In this document: piece by piece, positions 16,872 through 26,325 of the stretch | Layout: every line of letters starts with the position of its first letter | Position numbering within the stretch: position 1 is the stretch's first letter | DNA from: UKL13-2 sp031431435 | Lineage (GTDB): Bacteria; Pseudomonadota; Gammaproteobacteria; Burkholderiales; Usitatibacteraceae | Length of the DNA stretch: 64,000 bases | Direction of reading: 5' to 3' | Assembly (NCBI GenBank): GCA_031431435.1 | Contig: JANPDI010000031.1 | Location: forward strand, 47,935-111,934 | Translations under genes and position numbers: made by a program | The notes under the pieces: generated by a model | The model's input: only the letters and a program-made list of their open reading frames with translations | Told to the model about the DNA's origin: nothing | Databases searched by the model: none

Positions 16872-18209
16872 TCATTTTTTGTGGTTTTCCAGCCACTCCA
16901 AGAATTGCGCCGATGGCAGCGAAGGGCTCATCACGTAGCCCTGCACCAGGTCACAACCCAGTTTCTTCAGCTCGCGAAGCGTGGCATCGTCTTCGACACC
17001 TTCGGCGACGATTTTCAGGTTAAAGCTGTGAGCAAGATCAACTACCGAACGCACAATTTTTTGGTCGGGAATCGATTGACGCATATTCTGAATGAATGTT
17101 TTGTCAATCTTGAGTTCATCGAGCGGAAAATCTTTAACGTAGGATAGCGACGAATAGCCCGTTCCAAAATCATCCAGGGCAATCTTGACGCCAAGGGTCT
17201 TGAGCTTCTTCAAAACGCTGATTGACTTTTCCGCATCGCCAAACGTGGCGCTTTCGGTGATTTCAAATGTGACAAATGCGGGATCCGTCCCCCATGTGCC
17301 GATCGACTGCTGGATAATTTCCGGTAATTCTGCATCCGCCAAATTGACCGCTGAAAGATTGATGCTGACACCAAGGCAAATATCGCGTTTGAGCCAGTAC
17401 GCCTGCTGGCGAAGGGCGGTATTGATCACCCATGTTGTCAATGGCCCGATTGCGCCACACATTTCAGCGATCCGGATAATTGTTGCCGGGGCAACAATAC
17501 CGAAATCAGGCGCATTCCAGCGAATCAATGCTTCAACCGCCACGCACTTGCCGGATTTCAGGTCAACCTGAGGCTGGTAATGGAGCTCAATCTGGCTGGT
17601 GCGAATCGCCTCACGCAGCGGTGCCTCGAGTCCCAAATACACATCAGAATCGCGCCGGTCTTCGGCCTGAAACACGTGCTGCGATACATCGCGCATTGCC
17701 GCAACCCCGACCGCAATATCGGCATGCACAATGAGCTCTTCAGCCAGACCCGCATGGTCGGGAAAGGTCGCGATGCCGACCACCGGCCGCACCGTCGTCG
17801 GCCGGTTTGTGATGGAGAATGCCTCTTCAAGCACACGTTGCACTTTGCCCGCCGCAAGCCATGCCTGCGAGGTGCTCTTTAGGTTTGGCAACAGAATAAC
17901 CAGTTTGTCGTCGGTCACCGCTGCGAGGCGATCGACACGCCGCAACGCATCGGGCAGGCGCAGCATGGCGTTGGTCATCAATTCCGCCGATGTCTGGCCG
18001 ACTATCGCCTCAAGCTTGTCGGGCCGGATCAACTGCACCATCAACAGACCGACAAAGCGTTGTGACATCCGGGCAAACTCGATTGCATTCGCAATCGACG
18101 AAATCAGCTGGCCGCGTGCCAAAAGCTGCGATTCAGAATCCGCCACCGCAACGCCGATCCCCGGCGCCCGGGATAAAGGTGTCTCCGAAAGTTTCGGGTC
18201 AGTGGCCAT
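16872..18209 (-). CDS. EAL-domain cyclic-di-GMP phosphodiesterase with degenerate GGDEF domain
   Basis: The product is 445 residues. Residues ~30-185 resemble a GGDEF domain, but the signature loop is absent (DDKLVILL is found where GGDEF would be), so it should not make cyclic-di-GMP. The EAL domain (~195-440) is complete: VEALIRW, SINLSAVNL, FEITES, DDFGTGYSSL, KIDKTFI, VAEGVED and LVQGYVMSPS supply the metal- and substrate-binding residues, so it should cleave cyclic-di-GMP to pGpG. There is no transmembrane segment or sensory domain, so it is cytoplasmic. It follows the HD-GYP gene by 36 bases, so two c-di-GMP-type proteins are probably made together. Confidence 0.9.
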   Translation of the reverse strand: MATDPKLSETPLSRAPGIGVAVADSESQLLARGQLISSIANAIEFARMSQRFVGLLMVQLIRPDKLEAIVGQTSAELMTNAMLRLPDALRRVDRLAAVTDDKLVILLPNLKSTSQAWLAAGKVQRVLEEAFSITNRPTTVRPVVGIATFPDHAGLAEELIVHADIAVGVAAMRDVSQHVFQAEDRRDSDVYLGLEAPLREAIRTSQIELHYQPQVDLKSGKCVAVEALIRWNAPDFGIVAPATIIRIAEMCGAIGPLTTWVINTALRQQAYWLKRDICLGVSINLSAVNLADAELPEIIQQSIGTWGTDPAFVTFEITESATFGDAEKSISVLKKLKTLGVKIALDDFGTGYSSLSYVKDFPLDELKIDKTFIQNMRQSIPDQKIVRSVVDLAHSFNLKIVAEGVEDDATLRELKKLGCDLVQGYVMSPSLPSAQFLEWLENHKK

Positions 18210-18245
18210 GGATTTGTTGTTTGACGGCGCCGGCTGAGGTCGAAT

Positions 18246-19889
18246 CTAGGTCAAATAATATTCGTTTGGGTCGATGCCATATGAGTTGCTCGGCAGGCCG
18301 CGACGAATATAAATCGGGTTATCAGAAACATCGTATATCAGGTCCTTGAGGCTGGGGTGTTTGCGCGGTTTTTTGTCTACTTCGGTGACCACAAGTACCT
18401 TCGGGCGCAGCCGCTTTTGTTTGTTATGTGTCACGATAACCGCGACTTCCCCGGTTGATAACTCGACCAGACTGCCGACTGGAAACACGCCGATCGACTG
18501 GATAAAGTGTTCAACCATATCGGGTTGAAATTGTGTCCCACCCCAGCCGGAAAGCATCTGCAAGGCTTCGTGTGGCGACGCCGCCTCGGCATACGCACGT
18601 TTGGTGGTGATTGCAGAGTAGGTATCGGCAATTGCCGCCATTTTTCCAAAAATACTGATCTTGTTGGCGGGCAATCCGAACGGATAGCCGGAACCGTCCA
18701 TGCGTTCGTGATGCTGCGCAACCGCCTCGGTCACATCCGGATTGACGTTGGCCGTTTGGTTCAAAATATCGACGCTGTGAGTGACATGGCGCTTGATTTC
18801 AACAAACTCTTCCTTTGTCAGTTGCCCGTTCTTTTCCAGCAATTCGCGCGGCACGCGAATTTTGCCGATGTCGAGTAACAGGCCCAACACACCGAGCTGG
18901 CCGAGTTGCTCCTTGGGATAGCCGAGGTGGCGGCCAAAGGCGATGAGGTTGATGGCAACACGCAAACCATGATCGTAGGTTGACGAATTCTGTTCGCGCA
19001 TGCGCGCGACCCACATCATCGCATCCGGATTACGCACCATGCTCTCGACCATGTCCTCGATGACACGCTCGACCATTTCGACTTCCATGGTGTTTCCCGA
19101 GCGAATGTCTTCAACAACGTTTTGTAGCAGTTCCTGAGTGCTGGCAAAGGCATCGGTGGCGGCACCGATTTCTGATTCAACCGGTTGCTTGTCTTCATAA
19201 ATGGTCAGTTGCACGGTCTCTGGCAAAAACGATGGACGTTCCACCACGACTTTTGCCGTCGGCGCATCGTATTGCTCAAAGTCAAGCGTATCCTTGGGGG
19301 CAGACGAAAAAAGGCCTTTAACGTCCTGCTTGATTTGCCCAAACAGTCCGCGCAATCCACCGCCGCCGCTTCCGGTGGCGGTTGGTTTTAGTGATCCGCG
19401 TGACGGTGCCAGGCCTGTCGAGGTTCTGGTTGGATCAAACTTTCCGCTGTCATCATCGTCGACGGTGCGCTGGCTTGTTGGCATGGCAAATTCGCCGAGC
19501 GCCTTTGGTTTTCCGGCGTTTGGGCCGGCTGCCTTGGCGCTTGGCGGGGCATTTCTTGCGGATGCCCCCAAATTGCCGGTGGCGAGTCGCAGTTCCTCAA
19601 CCGTTTTTGGCTTGGGTGCCTCGGAACGATGAACAACAACGATCGGATCGTTTCCCAGATCACGCTTTGCCGGTGCCTCTTTTTTCATTGGCCGCTGCTC
19701 AAACTCCGGGCCAACCGATCGCATTGGATCAATCAACACCCATTGGCAATGGGCTTGTACCTGCTGAATCTGTTCGGCGTCTTCCAGCATGAAGCCCTGC
19801 AGCAGGAACGGCGTATCCATCCACGGCCGATCCAGATCCGCGACAAACATTCCAATCTTCAGATCTTTTGCATTCGTTTTTTGCAGCAT
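18246..19889 (-). CDS. HD-GYP-domain protein with DUF3391 N-terminus and altered HD motif
   Basis: The product is 547 residues. The N-terminal ~55 residues match the DUF3391 domain that often precedes HD-GYP. A long disordered Pro/Ser/Gly-rich stretch (~65-200) follows, then an HD-GYP domain from ~290 to 470. HD-GYP enzymes hydrolyse cyclic-di-GMP. The later motifs (H368, HHE at 393-395, DGSGYP at 398-403) are intact, but the defining His-Asp pair reads Leu339-Asp340 (LLLDIGK). The Leu codon is CTC, one base from CAC. Loss of that metal ligand could abolish activity and leave a binding protein. It heads an operon with the EAL gene. Confidence 0.88.
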   Translation of the reverse strand: MLQKTNAKDLKIGMFVADLDRPWMDTPFLLQGFMLEDAEQIQQVQAHCQWVLIDPMRSVGPEFEQRPMKKEAPAKRDLGNDPIVVVHRSEAPKPKTVEELRLATGNLGASARNAPPSAKAAGPNAGKPKALGEFAMPTSQRTVDDDDSGKFDPTRTSTGLAPSRGSLKPTATGSGGGGLRGLFGQIKQDVKGLFSSAPKDTLDFEQYDAPTAKVVVERPSFLPETVQLTIYEDKQPVESEIGAATDAFASTQELLQNVVEDIRSGNTMEVEMVERVIEDMVESMVRNPDAMMWVARMREQNSSTYDHGLRVAINLIAFGRHLGYPKEQLGQLGVLGLLLDIGKIRVPRELLEKNGQLTKEEFVEIKRHVTHSVDILNQTANVNPDVTEAVAQHHERMDGSGYPFGLPANKISIFGKMAAIADTYSAITTKRAYAEAASPHEALQMLSGWGGTQFQPDMVEHFIQSIGVFPVGSLVELSTGEVAVIVTHNKQKRLRPKVLVVTEVDKKPRKHPSLKDLIYDVSDNPIYIRRGLPSNSYGIDPNEYYLT

Positions 19890-20173
19890 ATTCTGTCAGT
19901 GTGCGGAAGTCGGATTTTTTGGTGGCAGGGAGGTTCGAACAAGTGTTAGTTTTACGTAAAAAGCCAAACATCAATTTGGGCTCAATAATACTATCTATTA
20001 CGTCTCAAATCACCATTGGTAGGATTGACGGGCGAATTACTTCCCTGTGCGGGGCGGAGTTGCGATGAGCCGGTGTTATTGATTTCAAATACGACGAACC
20101 AAACAAAACGAATGGTAAATCTTCCGAATTGTCGTTATGCTCGCAAACACATTTTAGTTCTTGGGGCGGTCTT

Positions 20174-21298
20174 TTGGAATTTCAAATCCTGGCGCAAAGC
20201 CAGAACAGTCAGGGTGTGGCGCGGCGTGGTCGCTTGACGCTGGCCCACGGCACGATAGAAACGCCGGTGTTTATGCCGGTGGGAACATACGGCACGGTCA
20301 AGGCAATGAGCCCGCTCGAATTGGACGAAGTGGGCGCCCAAATTGTCCTCGGCAATACGTTCCATTTATGGTTGCGACCGGGGGTTGACGTCATTGCCAA
20401 GCACGGGGGATTGCATCGCTTCATGGCTTGGGACAAGCCCATCCTGACGGATTCGGGCGGTTTTCAGGTATGGAGTTTGGGAGACCTGCGCAAAATCACC
20501 GAGGAAGGAGTCGCGTTTCAGTCACCCGTCAATGGCGACAAATGCTTCCTGTCACCCGAGGCGTCAATGCGCATCCAGCACGTGCTGAATTCCGATGTCG
20601 TGATGATTTTTGATGAATGTACAAATTTTCCGGCGACACGCGATGAGGCGTCCGGCTCGATGCAGTTGTCATTGCGCTGGGCAAAACGCTGTCGTGATGA
20701 ATTTGACAGACTTGGGAACAAAAATGCCTTGTTTGGCATTGTGCAGGGCGGCATGTACGAGGACCTGCGTGACGAGTCGCGCGAGGCATTGACGGCAATG
20801 GATTTTCACGGCTACGCCATCGGCGGACTGTCAGTCGGTGAGCCGAAGGAGGATATGCTGCGCATACTCGGGCACACCGCGCCAAAATTGCCGGAGAATA
20901 AGCCGCGCTACGTGATGGGTATCGGCACCCCAGAGGACTTGGTTGAAGCCGTCGCGCGTGGCATGGATATGTTCGATTGTGTGATGCCGACCCGAAACGC
21001 GCGCAACGGCTGGTTGTTTACCCGGCGTGGCGACGTCAAAATTCGTAACGCAAAACATCGCGACGACGTCCGGCCGCTTGACGGGACATGTGATTGTTAC
21101 ACCTGCCGGACGGCAACCCGCGCCTATTTGCACCATTTGCAGCGCACCAACGAGATCATGGGCGCGCGCTTCAACACCATCCATAACCTTTTCTACTACC
21201 AGCAACTGATGCGCGACATGCGCGCGGCAATTGAGGCCGGTCTGTTTGAGTCGTTTCGGAACAGGTTTTATGCCGACCGGGCGCAGGGCGCTGATTGA
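20174..21298 (+). CDS. tgt: tRNA-guanine transglycosylase
   Basis: The product is ~374 residues and exchanges G34 for preQ1 in tRNAs with GUN anticodons (queuosine pathway). I prefer the TTG at 20174 (LEFQILAQ), preceded by GGGGCGG; a further TTG at 20129 would add 15 residues not typical of the family. Catalytic residues are visible: the Asp of TDSGGFQ near residue 93, FDECT, the GIVQGG loop, and the nucleophile Asp of FDCVMPTRNARNG near 268. The zinc site CDCYTC plus a His about 10 residues later is intact. yajC, secD and secF follow, the standard order. Confidence 0.95.
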   Translation: MEFQILAQSQNSQGVARRGRLTLAHGTIETPVFMPVGTYGTVKAMSPLELDEVGAQIVLGNTFHLWLRPGVDVIAKHGGLHRFMAWDKPILTDSGGFQVWSLGDLRKITEEGVAFQSPVNGDKCFLSPEASMRIQHVLNSDVVMIFDECTNFPATRDEASGSMQLSLRWAKRCRDEFDRLGNKNALFGIVQGGMYEDLRDESREALTAMDFHGYAIGGLSVGEPKEDMLRILGHTAPKLPENKPRYVMGIGTPEDLVEAVARGMDMFDCVMPTRNARNGWLFTRRGDVKIRNAKHRDDVRPLDGTCDCYTCRTATRAYLHHLQRTNEIMGARFNTIHNLFYYQQLMRDMRAAIEAGLFESFRNRFYADRAQGAD

Positions 21299-21426
21299 GC
21301 TGTTTGCGCCGCCGAACGCATGACCGGGAGTGCTCAAGTGACCCTAATATTTTCAGGGAATTGGCGTTGCATGTCGGTTGACGCCGCCCCTGAACGCCGG
21401 GACAGCCTCAAACAGGATGAATCCGC

Positions 21427-21432
21427 TATAAT
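21427..21432 (+). promoter_or_regulatory. Candidate -10 element for yajC-secDF
   Basis: A perfect TATAAT lies in the 253-base gap between tgt and yajC, 120 bases before the yajC start. The corresponding -35 is poor. It would let yajC-secD-secF be transcribed apart from tgt. Confidence 0.45.
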
Positions 21433-21551
21433 TTCGGGTTGATTTCTGTCGCTTGTCCCCAAACTGTATTGCAGCTGTCTGCTGCGGGATACATCCAACC
21501 AAGGGTCGTCGTTGACAAAACCGACCCACCCCGTCCTTTGGAGAGTTTTTC

Positions 21552-21875
21552 ATGATTAGTAACGCCTACGCACAAACCGCTCAAGCCACCGGCGGCGACA
21601 CTTTGATCGGCCTGTTGCCAATCTTCCTGATGTTCATTCTGTTGTATTTCCTCATGATCCGCCCGCAAATGAAAAAGGCGAAAGAGCAGAAGGGCATGAT
21701 CGACGGTCTGCAAAAAGGTGACGAGGTAATTGCGATCGGCATCATCGGACGCATCACCAAGATCGGCGACGGCTATATCGGACTCGAAGTTGCCGACGGT
21801 CACGTTATCCACGTCCAAAAAGGCGCGGTCACAACGCTGTTGCCGAAGGGCACGTTAAATGACGTGCTGAAGTGA
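21552..21875 (+). CDS. yajC: Preprotein translocase subunit YajC
   Basis: The product is 107 residues with one transmembrane helix (LLPIFLMFILLYFLMIRPQ) and the family signature RPQMKKAKEQKGMIDGLQKGDEV right after it. The C-terminal small cytoplasmic domain has the usual G-rich pattern. YajC associates with SecDF at the Sec translocon. A GGAGAG ribosome site precedes the ATG. secD follows 60 bases later. Confidence 0.95.
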   Translation: MISNAYAQTAQATGGDTLIGLLPIFLMFILLYFLMIRPQMKKAKEQKGMIDGLQKGDEVIAIGIIGRITKIGDGYIGLEVADGHVIHVQKGAVTTLLPKGTLNDVLK

Positions 21876-21935
21876 CGAGTACATCACTTCCGGTCACACA
21901 AAGAAGTTCCCCGTTTCTGATTGTCTGAGGTCGCA

Positions 21936-23804
21936 ATGAACAAGTATCCCGCATGGAAATACGCCATCATCATCGTGGCGGTCTTGACGGCTTTGTTGTA
22001 CACAGCGCCGAATTTTTTTGGCGACGAACCGGCCGTCCAGGTCTCCGGGTTGCGCGCCAGCAAAGTCGACGCCGGATTGCAGACCAGGGTGACTGATCTG
22101 CTCAAGGCGGCAAACATTTCAACCAGCGCGGCGGTGGAACTCGATGGCGAGTTTCTCAAGGTGCGTGTGCCCGACGGCAAGGCGCAAACGGCCGCGCGCG
22201 ACGAGCTGCAAAAACAACTTGGCGAGGGGTATGTTGTTGCGCTCAACATGTTGTCAAAGTCACCCGCATGGCTGGCCAAGGTCAACGCCCTTCCAATGTA
22301 TTTGGGCCTTGACCTGCGCGGCGGTGTGCATTTCCTGATGCAGGTGGATATGAAAGCGGCCACCAACAAGGCCGTGGATCGTTATCAAAACGAAACTCGC
22401 GCACTGTTTCGTGAAAAGAAGGTCTTCTACACCGGCATTTCACGCGATGGGGAAAATGTCGTTGTACGTTTCAAGGAGCGCAGCGAAGCCGATAAGGGGC
22501 TCAAGGAGCTCAACGCACAATATTCAGATTTGTTGATTCGTGACGCCAACCAGGGTGACGAGATTGTTGTCACGCTGACGATGAAGCCTGAAACCGTGGT
22601 GAAGCTGAAAGACGCAGCCCTCCAGCAAAACATGACGGCGCTGCGCAAGCGGGTAAATGAACTCGGTGTGTCCGAGCCGATTGTCCAGCAGCAGGGTGCC
22701 GACCGGATTTTGATACAACTGGCAGGCGTGCAGGATCCCGGTCAGGCGAAAGATATCATCGGGCGGACCGCGACACTCGAATTCAGAATGGTTGCGGAAG
22801 AGCACATGAGTGCCGGCTCATTTGAGCGTTTCCGGACCGAGCCGACCCCGTTTGGCACCGACAAGATGCAGGATCCGCAAGGGCGGGTGGTGCTGGTTCG
22901 TAAACAGGTGATTGTCACGGGCGACAAGGTGACGGATGCGCAGCCTGGTTTCGATACCCAAAAAGGCAACACACCGAATGTCAGTGTCAGGCTCGATGGT
23001 GCGGGTGGGCGGGCAATGACCCTCGCCACCCGTGAAAACGTCGGCAAGAACATGGCGGTGATCCTGACGGAAAAAGGCAAGCCCGAAATTCTCAGCTGGC
23101 CGACCATTCAAAGCGAGTTGGGCGTCAATTTCCAAATTACCGGGATTCCGACTTCGCAAGAGGCAAAAAATCTGGCACTGTTGATGCGTGCCGGCGCACT
23201 TGCCGCGCCGATGGAAATCATTGAGGAGCGCACAATCGGGCCGAGCCTCGGTGCGGAAAACATTGAAAAAGGCAAAAATTCCCTGTTGTTCGGTTTTGTG
23301 TTGATTACCGTATTCATGATCTTCTATTACTCACTGTTCGGCGTGATATCGGTCGTGGCGCTGGCGGCGAATCTCTTTTTTCTGCTCGCGCTTTTGTCGA
23401 TGTTGCAGGCGACGCTAACCCTGCCGGGAATCGCCGCCATCGCGCTGACGCTTGGCATGGCAATCGACGCCAACGTGCTGATCAACGAGCGCATCCGTGA
23501 GGAATTGCGAAACGGCATGTCGCCACAAATGGCGATACAGGCGGGCTATGACCGCGCGCTGGATACGATTATTGATTCGAACATCACCACCTTGATCGCC
23601 GGTCTGGCGTTGTTGATTTGGGGATCCGGGCCGGTGCGCGGATTTGCGGTTGTGCATTGTCTGGGGATCATCACATCCATTTTCTCCGCGGTGATGGTTT
23701 CACGGGGAATCGTCAATCTCATTTATGGCGGCAAAAAGAAAGTGGCGACATTGCGTATTGGTGATGTGCATTGGGACAAGCCCGTAAAACAACTCAAGGC
23801 GTGA
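21936..23804 (+). CDS. secD: Protein translocase subunit SecD
   Basis: The product is 622 residues, an inner-membrane protein that uses the proton gradient to help complete protein export. The start at 21936 (MNKYPAWKYAIIIV) sits at the first transmembrane helix. The periplasmic P1 domain opens with YLGLDLRGGVHFLMQVDM. Five further helices cluster in the C-terminal 170 residues, with the conserved GAENIEKGKNS entry and the LGMAIDANVLINERIREEL motif containing the proton-relay Asp. Length and motifs are normal. secF follows 88 bases later. Confidence 0.96.
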   Translation: MNKYPAWKYAIIIVAVLTALLYTAPNFFGDEPAVQVSGLRASKVDAGLQTRVTDLLKAANISTSAAVELDGEFLKVRVPDGKAQTAARDELQKQLGEGYVVALNMLSKSPAWLAKVNALPMYLGLDLRGGVHFLMQVDMKAATNKAVDRYQNETRALFREKKVFYTGISRDGENVVVRFKERSEADKGLKELNAQYSDLLIRDANQGDEIVVTLTMKPETVVKLKDAALQQNMTALRKRVNELGVSEPIVQQQGADRILIQLAGVQDPGQAKDIIGRTATLEFRMVAEEHMSAGSFERFRTEPTPFGTDKMQDPQGRVVLVRKQVIVTGDKVTDAQPGFDTQKGNTPNVSVRLDGAGGRAMTLATRENVGKNMAVILTEKGKPEILSWPTIQSELGVNFQITGIPTSQEAKNLALLMRAGALAAPMEIIEERTIGPSLGAENIEKGKNSLLFGFVLITVFMIFYYSLFGVISVVALAANLFFLLALLSMLQATLTLPGIAAIALTLGMAIDANVLINERIREELRNGMSPQMAIQAGYDRALDTIIDSNITTLIAGLALLIWGSGPVRGFAVVHCLGIITSIFSAVMVSRGIVNLIYGGKKKVATLRIGDVHWDKPVKQLKA

Positions 23805-23892
23805 CGTGTTGATCAGTTTGTACGGGCCGTCGCGTTAACGGCTTGGCGATTTGTACTTACAACGTCTTTAAAAAGTAAAAGGCAGCAAAAAA

Positions 23893-24915
23893 ATGGAATT
23901 CTTCAAATTTAAAAAATCGATCCCGTTTATGAAACACGCGTTGGTATTCAACGTGATTTCATTTGTCACATTTTTGCTTGCGGTATTTTTTCTGTGGAAA
24001 AACGGACTGCATCTGTCGATCGAGTTTGTCGGTGGCACGGTGATGGAGGTCCAATACGCAAAGGTCGCTGAGCCCGACCGCGTACGCGCAACTCTTGCCA
24101 AGGCGGATTTGATGGCGGAAGTCATCCGATTTGGTTCGCCGCAAGACGTACTGATTCGACTGCCCAAGCCAACATCGACCGAGCTGAGTCAAAACGCCGC
24201 AATGCAAAAGCAGAATGATGCGGTCATGCTCGCGCTTTGTACGGCTGAGGCCGCTGATTTGGCAAAGCCGGTCGAGGTGGTATGCCCAACAGATGTTGAC
24301 AAAAAGAAGGACGCTGCCGTCAGGCTGACGCGCACCGAATTTGTCGGTTCATCGGTGGGCAAGGAGCTGGCCTACGACGGTGCATTGGCCTTGTTTGCGG
24401 TGTGTATCGGCATCATGGCTTATTTGGCGGTTCGTTTTGAGTGGCGCTTTGCAGTGGCCACGATTATCGCCAACCTGCACGATGTCATCATCATCCTCGG
24501 TTTCTTTGCCTTTTTCGGATGGGAGTTTTCCCTGCCGGTGCTTGCTGCCGTGCTGGCAATTCTGGGTTATTCGGTCAATGAGTCGGTTGTGGTGTTTGAC
24601 CGCGCACGTGAGAACTTTCGCAAAATGCGCAAGGCGACAACGACGGAGATTTTTGACGCTGCCATTACCGGCACTATTTCCCGCACCATCATCACCCATG
24701 GCACGACGCAGATGATGGTGATTGCAATGTTGGTGTTGGGTGGCCCGACGTTGCACTACTTCGCACTGGCATTGACGATTGGTATTTGTTTTGGCATTTA
24801 TTCTTCAGTGCTGGTCGCCTGCCCGATTGCGAACTATCTCGGGGTCTCGCGAGAAGATTTTGTCAAACCGACCAAAAAAGAAGGTGAGCCGGAAGTCATT
24901 TCTGCACAGCCCTGA
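23893..24915 (+). CDS. secF: Protein translocase subunit SecF
   Basis: The product is 340 residues. It pairs with SecD. It has one N-terminal transmembrane helix (LVFNVISFVTFLLAVFFLW), a periplasmic domain beginning GLHLSIEFVGGTVMEV, and five C-terminal helices holding LGYSVNESVVVFDRARENF and the TRTIITHGT-like segment (here SRTIITHGTTQM). The periplasmic domain has a ~35-residue insertion rich in Ala, Lys and Asp around residues 95-140, including Cys residues in CTAEAA and CPTD. It closes the tgt-yajC-secDF cluster. Confidence 0.95.
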   Translation: MEFFKFKKSIPFMKHALVFNVISFVTFLLAVFFLWKNGLHLSIEFVGGTVMEVQYAKVAEPDRVRATLAKADLMAEVIRFGSPQDVLIRLPKPTSTELSQNAAMQKQNDAVMLALCTAEAADLAKPVEVVCPTDVDKKKDAAVRLTRTEFVGSSVGKELAYDGALALFAVCIGIMAYLAVRFEWRFAVATIIANLHDVIIILGFFAFFGWEFSLPVLAAVLAILGYSVNESVVVFDRARENFRKMRKATTTEIFDAAITGTISRTIITHGTTQMMVIAMLVLGGPTLHYFALALTIGICFGIYSSVLVACPIANYLGVSREDFVKPTKKEGEPEVISAQP

Positions 24916-24932
24916 CCGGCCGGCGACCGGGA

Positions 24933-25270
24933 TTGATCGTCGATTGGATCGGTTCGCTGGTTGATTTATTCTTGTACCTCGACAAACACCTTGCGGTGCT
25001 GGGTGCGCAGTACGGCGCATGGATATAGGCAATCCTGTTCATGGTGATTTTTGCCGAGACGGGATTTGTTGTGACGCCATTCCGGCCCGGTGATTCGTTG
25101 TTGTTTATTGCCGGTTCACTGGCCGCCTTGGGCGCGATGGACGTACATTTGCTGTTTGTGCTGCTGTTTATCGCGGCGGTGGCGGGCAAAACGCTTAATG
25201 ATGAATTCGGGCGTTGGCTCGGGCCCAAAGTGTTCAATCAACAGCAATCGCGCTGGCTAAATCCCCACCA
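24933..25270 (+). pseudogene. Truncated dedA-family gene with an in-frame stop
   Basis: Reading from a TTG at 24933 gives the start of a DedA-family membrane protein (LVDLFLYLDKHLAVLGAQYGAWI), then a TAG at 25026. The same frame resumes at once with IFAETGFVVTPFRPGDSLLF and a second hydrophobic run, to LGPKVFNQQQSRWLN. Homology I can recognise stops near 25265, where the remaining half (about 100 residues, including the conserved R-x-x-P-x-x-R region) is missing. The stop replaces what is usually Tyr. The remnant ends just before the convergent DUF2069 gene, so one deletion probably removed the 3' half. Confidence 0.8.
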
Positions 25271-25277
25271 TATTGTT

Positions 25278-25664
25278 TTACGGACGCCTGGCTTGAGCCG
25301 TTCCACCGCGGCTGCTACGAATATAGACAACAGCGGAAACAAAAAAAATCACCGATAGCCCCAGTTCTGCTGACGCAAGTAATCTCGAGGCCGGCACCAG
25401 ATCCGACCATGCCCGCACAACGCCCTCGGTAAAATAAAACCAGATCAACAAGGTCGACCATTGATAGCTGTATCGCCGCGTCGCCGGTTTCCGCCAAATT
25501 TGCCAAATCGGGAACAGCAGTGGCAGCGCCTTGAGAATCAGCCATGACCCACCGCTGCGTATCGGTGCAAGAACCAGTTCCCACAATATCAACAGCACCA
25601 ATAACAAGACCAGACTGGTGATACCGGCAACGTGTGCCGCAGCGGCGCGGCGGGCATTCAGCAC
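25278..25664 (-). CDS. DUF2069-family membrane protein
   Basis: The product is 128 residues with about four hydrophobic helices and matches the DUF2069 pattern: LPLLFPIWQIWRKPATRRYSYQWSTLLIWFYFTEGVVRAW. I chose the GTG at 25664, which lies 4 bases after the wrbA stop and gives an immediate Arg/Ala-rich start before the first helix; the open frame extends upstream inside wrbA. DUF2069 genes commonly follow wrbA in proteobacteria. Function is unknown. Confidence 0.78.
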   Translation of the reverse strand: MLNARRAAAAHVAGITSLVLLLVLLILWELVLAPIRSGGSWLILKALPLLFPIWQIWRKPATRRYSYQWSTLLIWFYFTEGVVRAWSDLVPASRLLASAELGLSVIFFVSAVVYIRSSRGGTAQARRP

Positions 25665-25668
25665 GGCG

Positions 25669-26259
25669 TCACGCGAGTTTTGCCGCAACTGTTGCGATTC
25701 TTTTGCCAAGCGCCGATGCCAGTGCCTTTTCGGATTCGCTGACAATCCGGTCGCCGCCGGCACCGGACACATGACTTGCGCCGTAAGGTGTCCCGCCTTC
25801 ATTTGTGGTTGATAGCACCGGTTCGGAGAACGGCAGACCGACGATCAGCATACCGTGGTGCAGCAACGGCAGCATCATGGTCAGCAACGTAGATTCATTC
25901 CCGCCGTGCATTGCCGCTGAGGACGTAAACACGCATGCGGGCTTGCCGACCAGCGTGCCGCGCATCCAATCGCCGCCGGTGCCGTCGAGAAAATACTTCA
26001 TTGGTGCCGCCATGTTGCCGAATCGTGTCGGCGAACCAAGTGCGATCCCGGCGCATTCGGCAAGATCCTGGCTGGTGACATAGGGCGGACCATCAACCGG
26101 TACCGCCGCGGCGACCGCCTCAATCACAGTGGAAACTTTTGGTACGGTGCGCATACGCGCAGACATGCCGCTCACAGCTTCGATACCGCGCGCAATGTGA
26201 TTGGCAAGTTCTTTTACGGCACCCGATTGTGAGTAATACAAAACCAGAATATCAGCCAC
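25669..26259 (-). CDS. wrbA: WrbA-type NAD(P)H:quinone oxidoreductase
   Basis: The product is about 196 residues in the flavodoxin-like WrbA family, which performs two-electron quinone reduction with FMN. The GTG at 26259 starts VADILVLYYSQSGAVKELA, where SQSG is the FMN phosphate loop. Further family motifs are LGSPTRFGNMAAPMKYFLDGTGGDW, TSSAAMHGGNESTLL and GGTPYGASHVSG. Upstream in-frame starts exist but look unrelated. It is divergent from the BrkB-family gene and transcribed with the DUF2069 gene. Confidence 0.9.
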   Translation of the reverse strand: MADILVLYYSQSGAVKELANHIARGIEAVSGMSARMRTVPKVSTVIEAVAAAVPVDGPPYVTSQDLAECAGIALGSPTRFGNMAAPMKYFLDGTGGDWMRGTLVGKPACVFTSSAAMHGGNESTLLTMMLPLLHHGMLIVGLPFSEPVLSTTNEGGTPYGASHVSGAGGDRIVSESEKALASALGKRIATVAAKLA

Positions 26260-26325
26260 GTGTCTGTTCGCTTTCTGTGTAATCAACACGTTATTATAGA
26301 AGCCGTTGCCGACAGATATTCCGTT

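Noticed and set aside
19950..19961. Palindrome TTTTACGTAAAA between the HD-GYP gene and tgt as an operator
   Set aside because: A lone 12-base palindrome with no second copy or known match; not enough to call a site.
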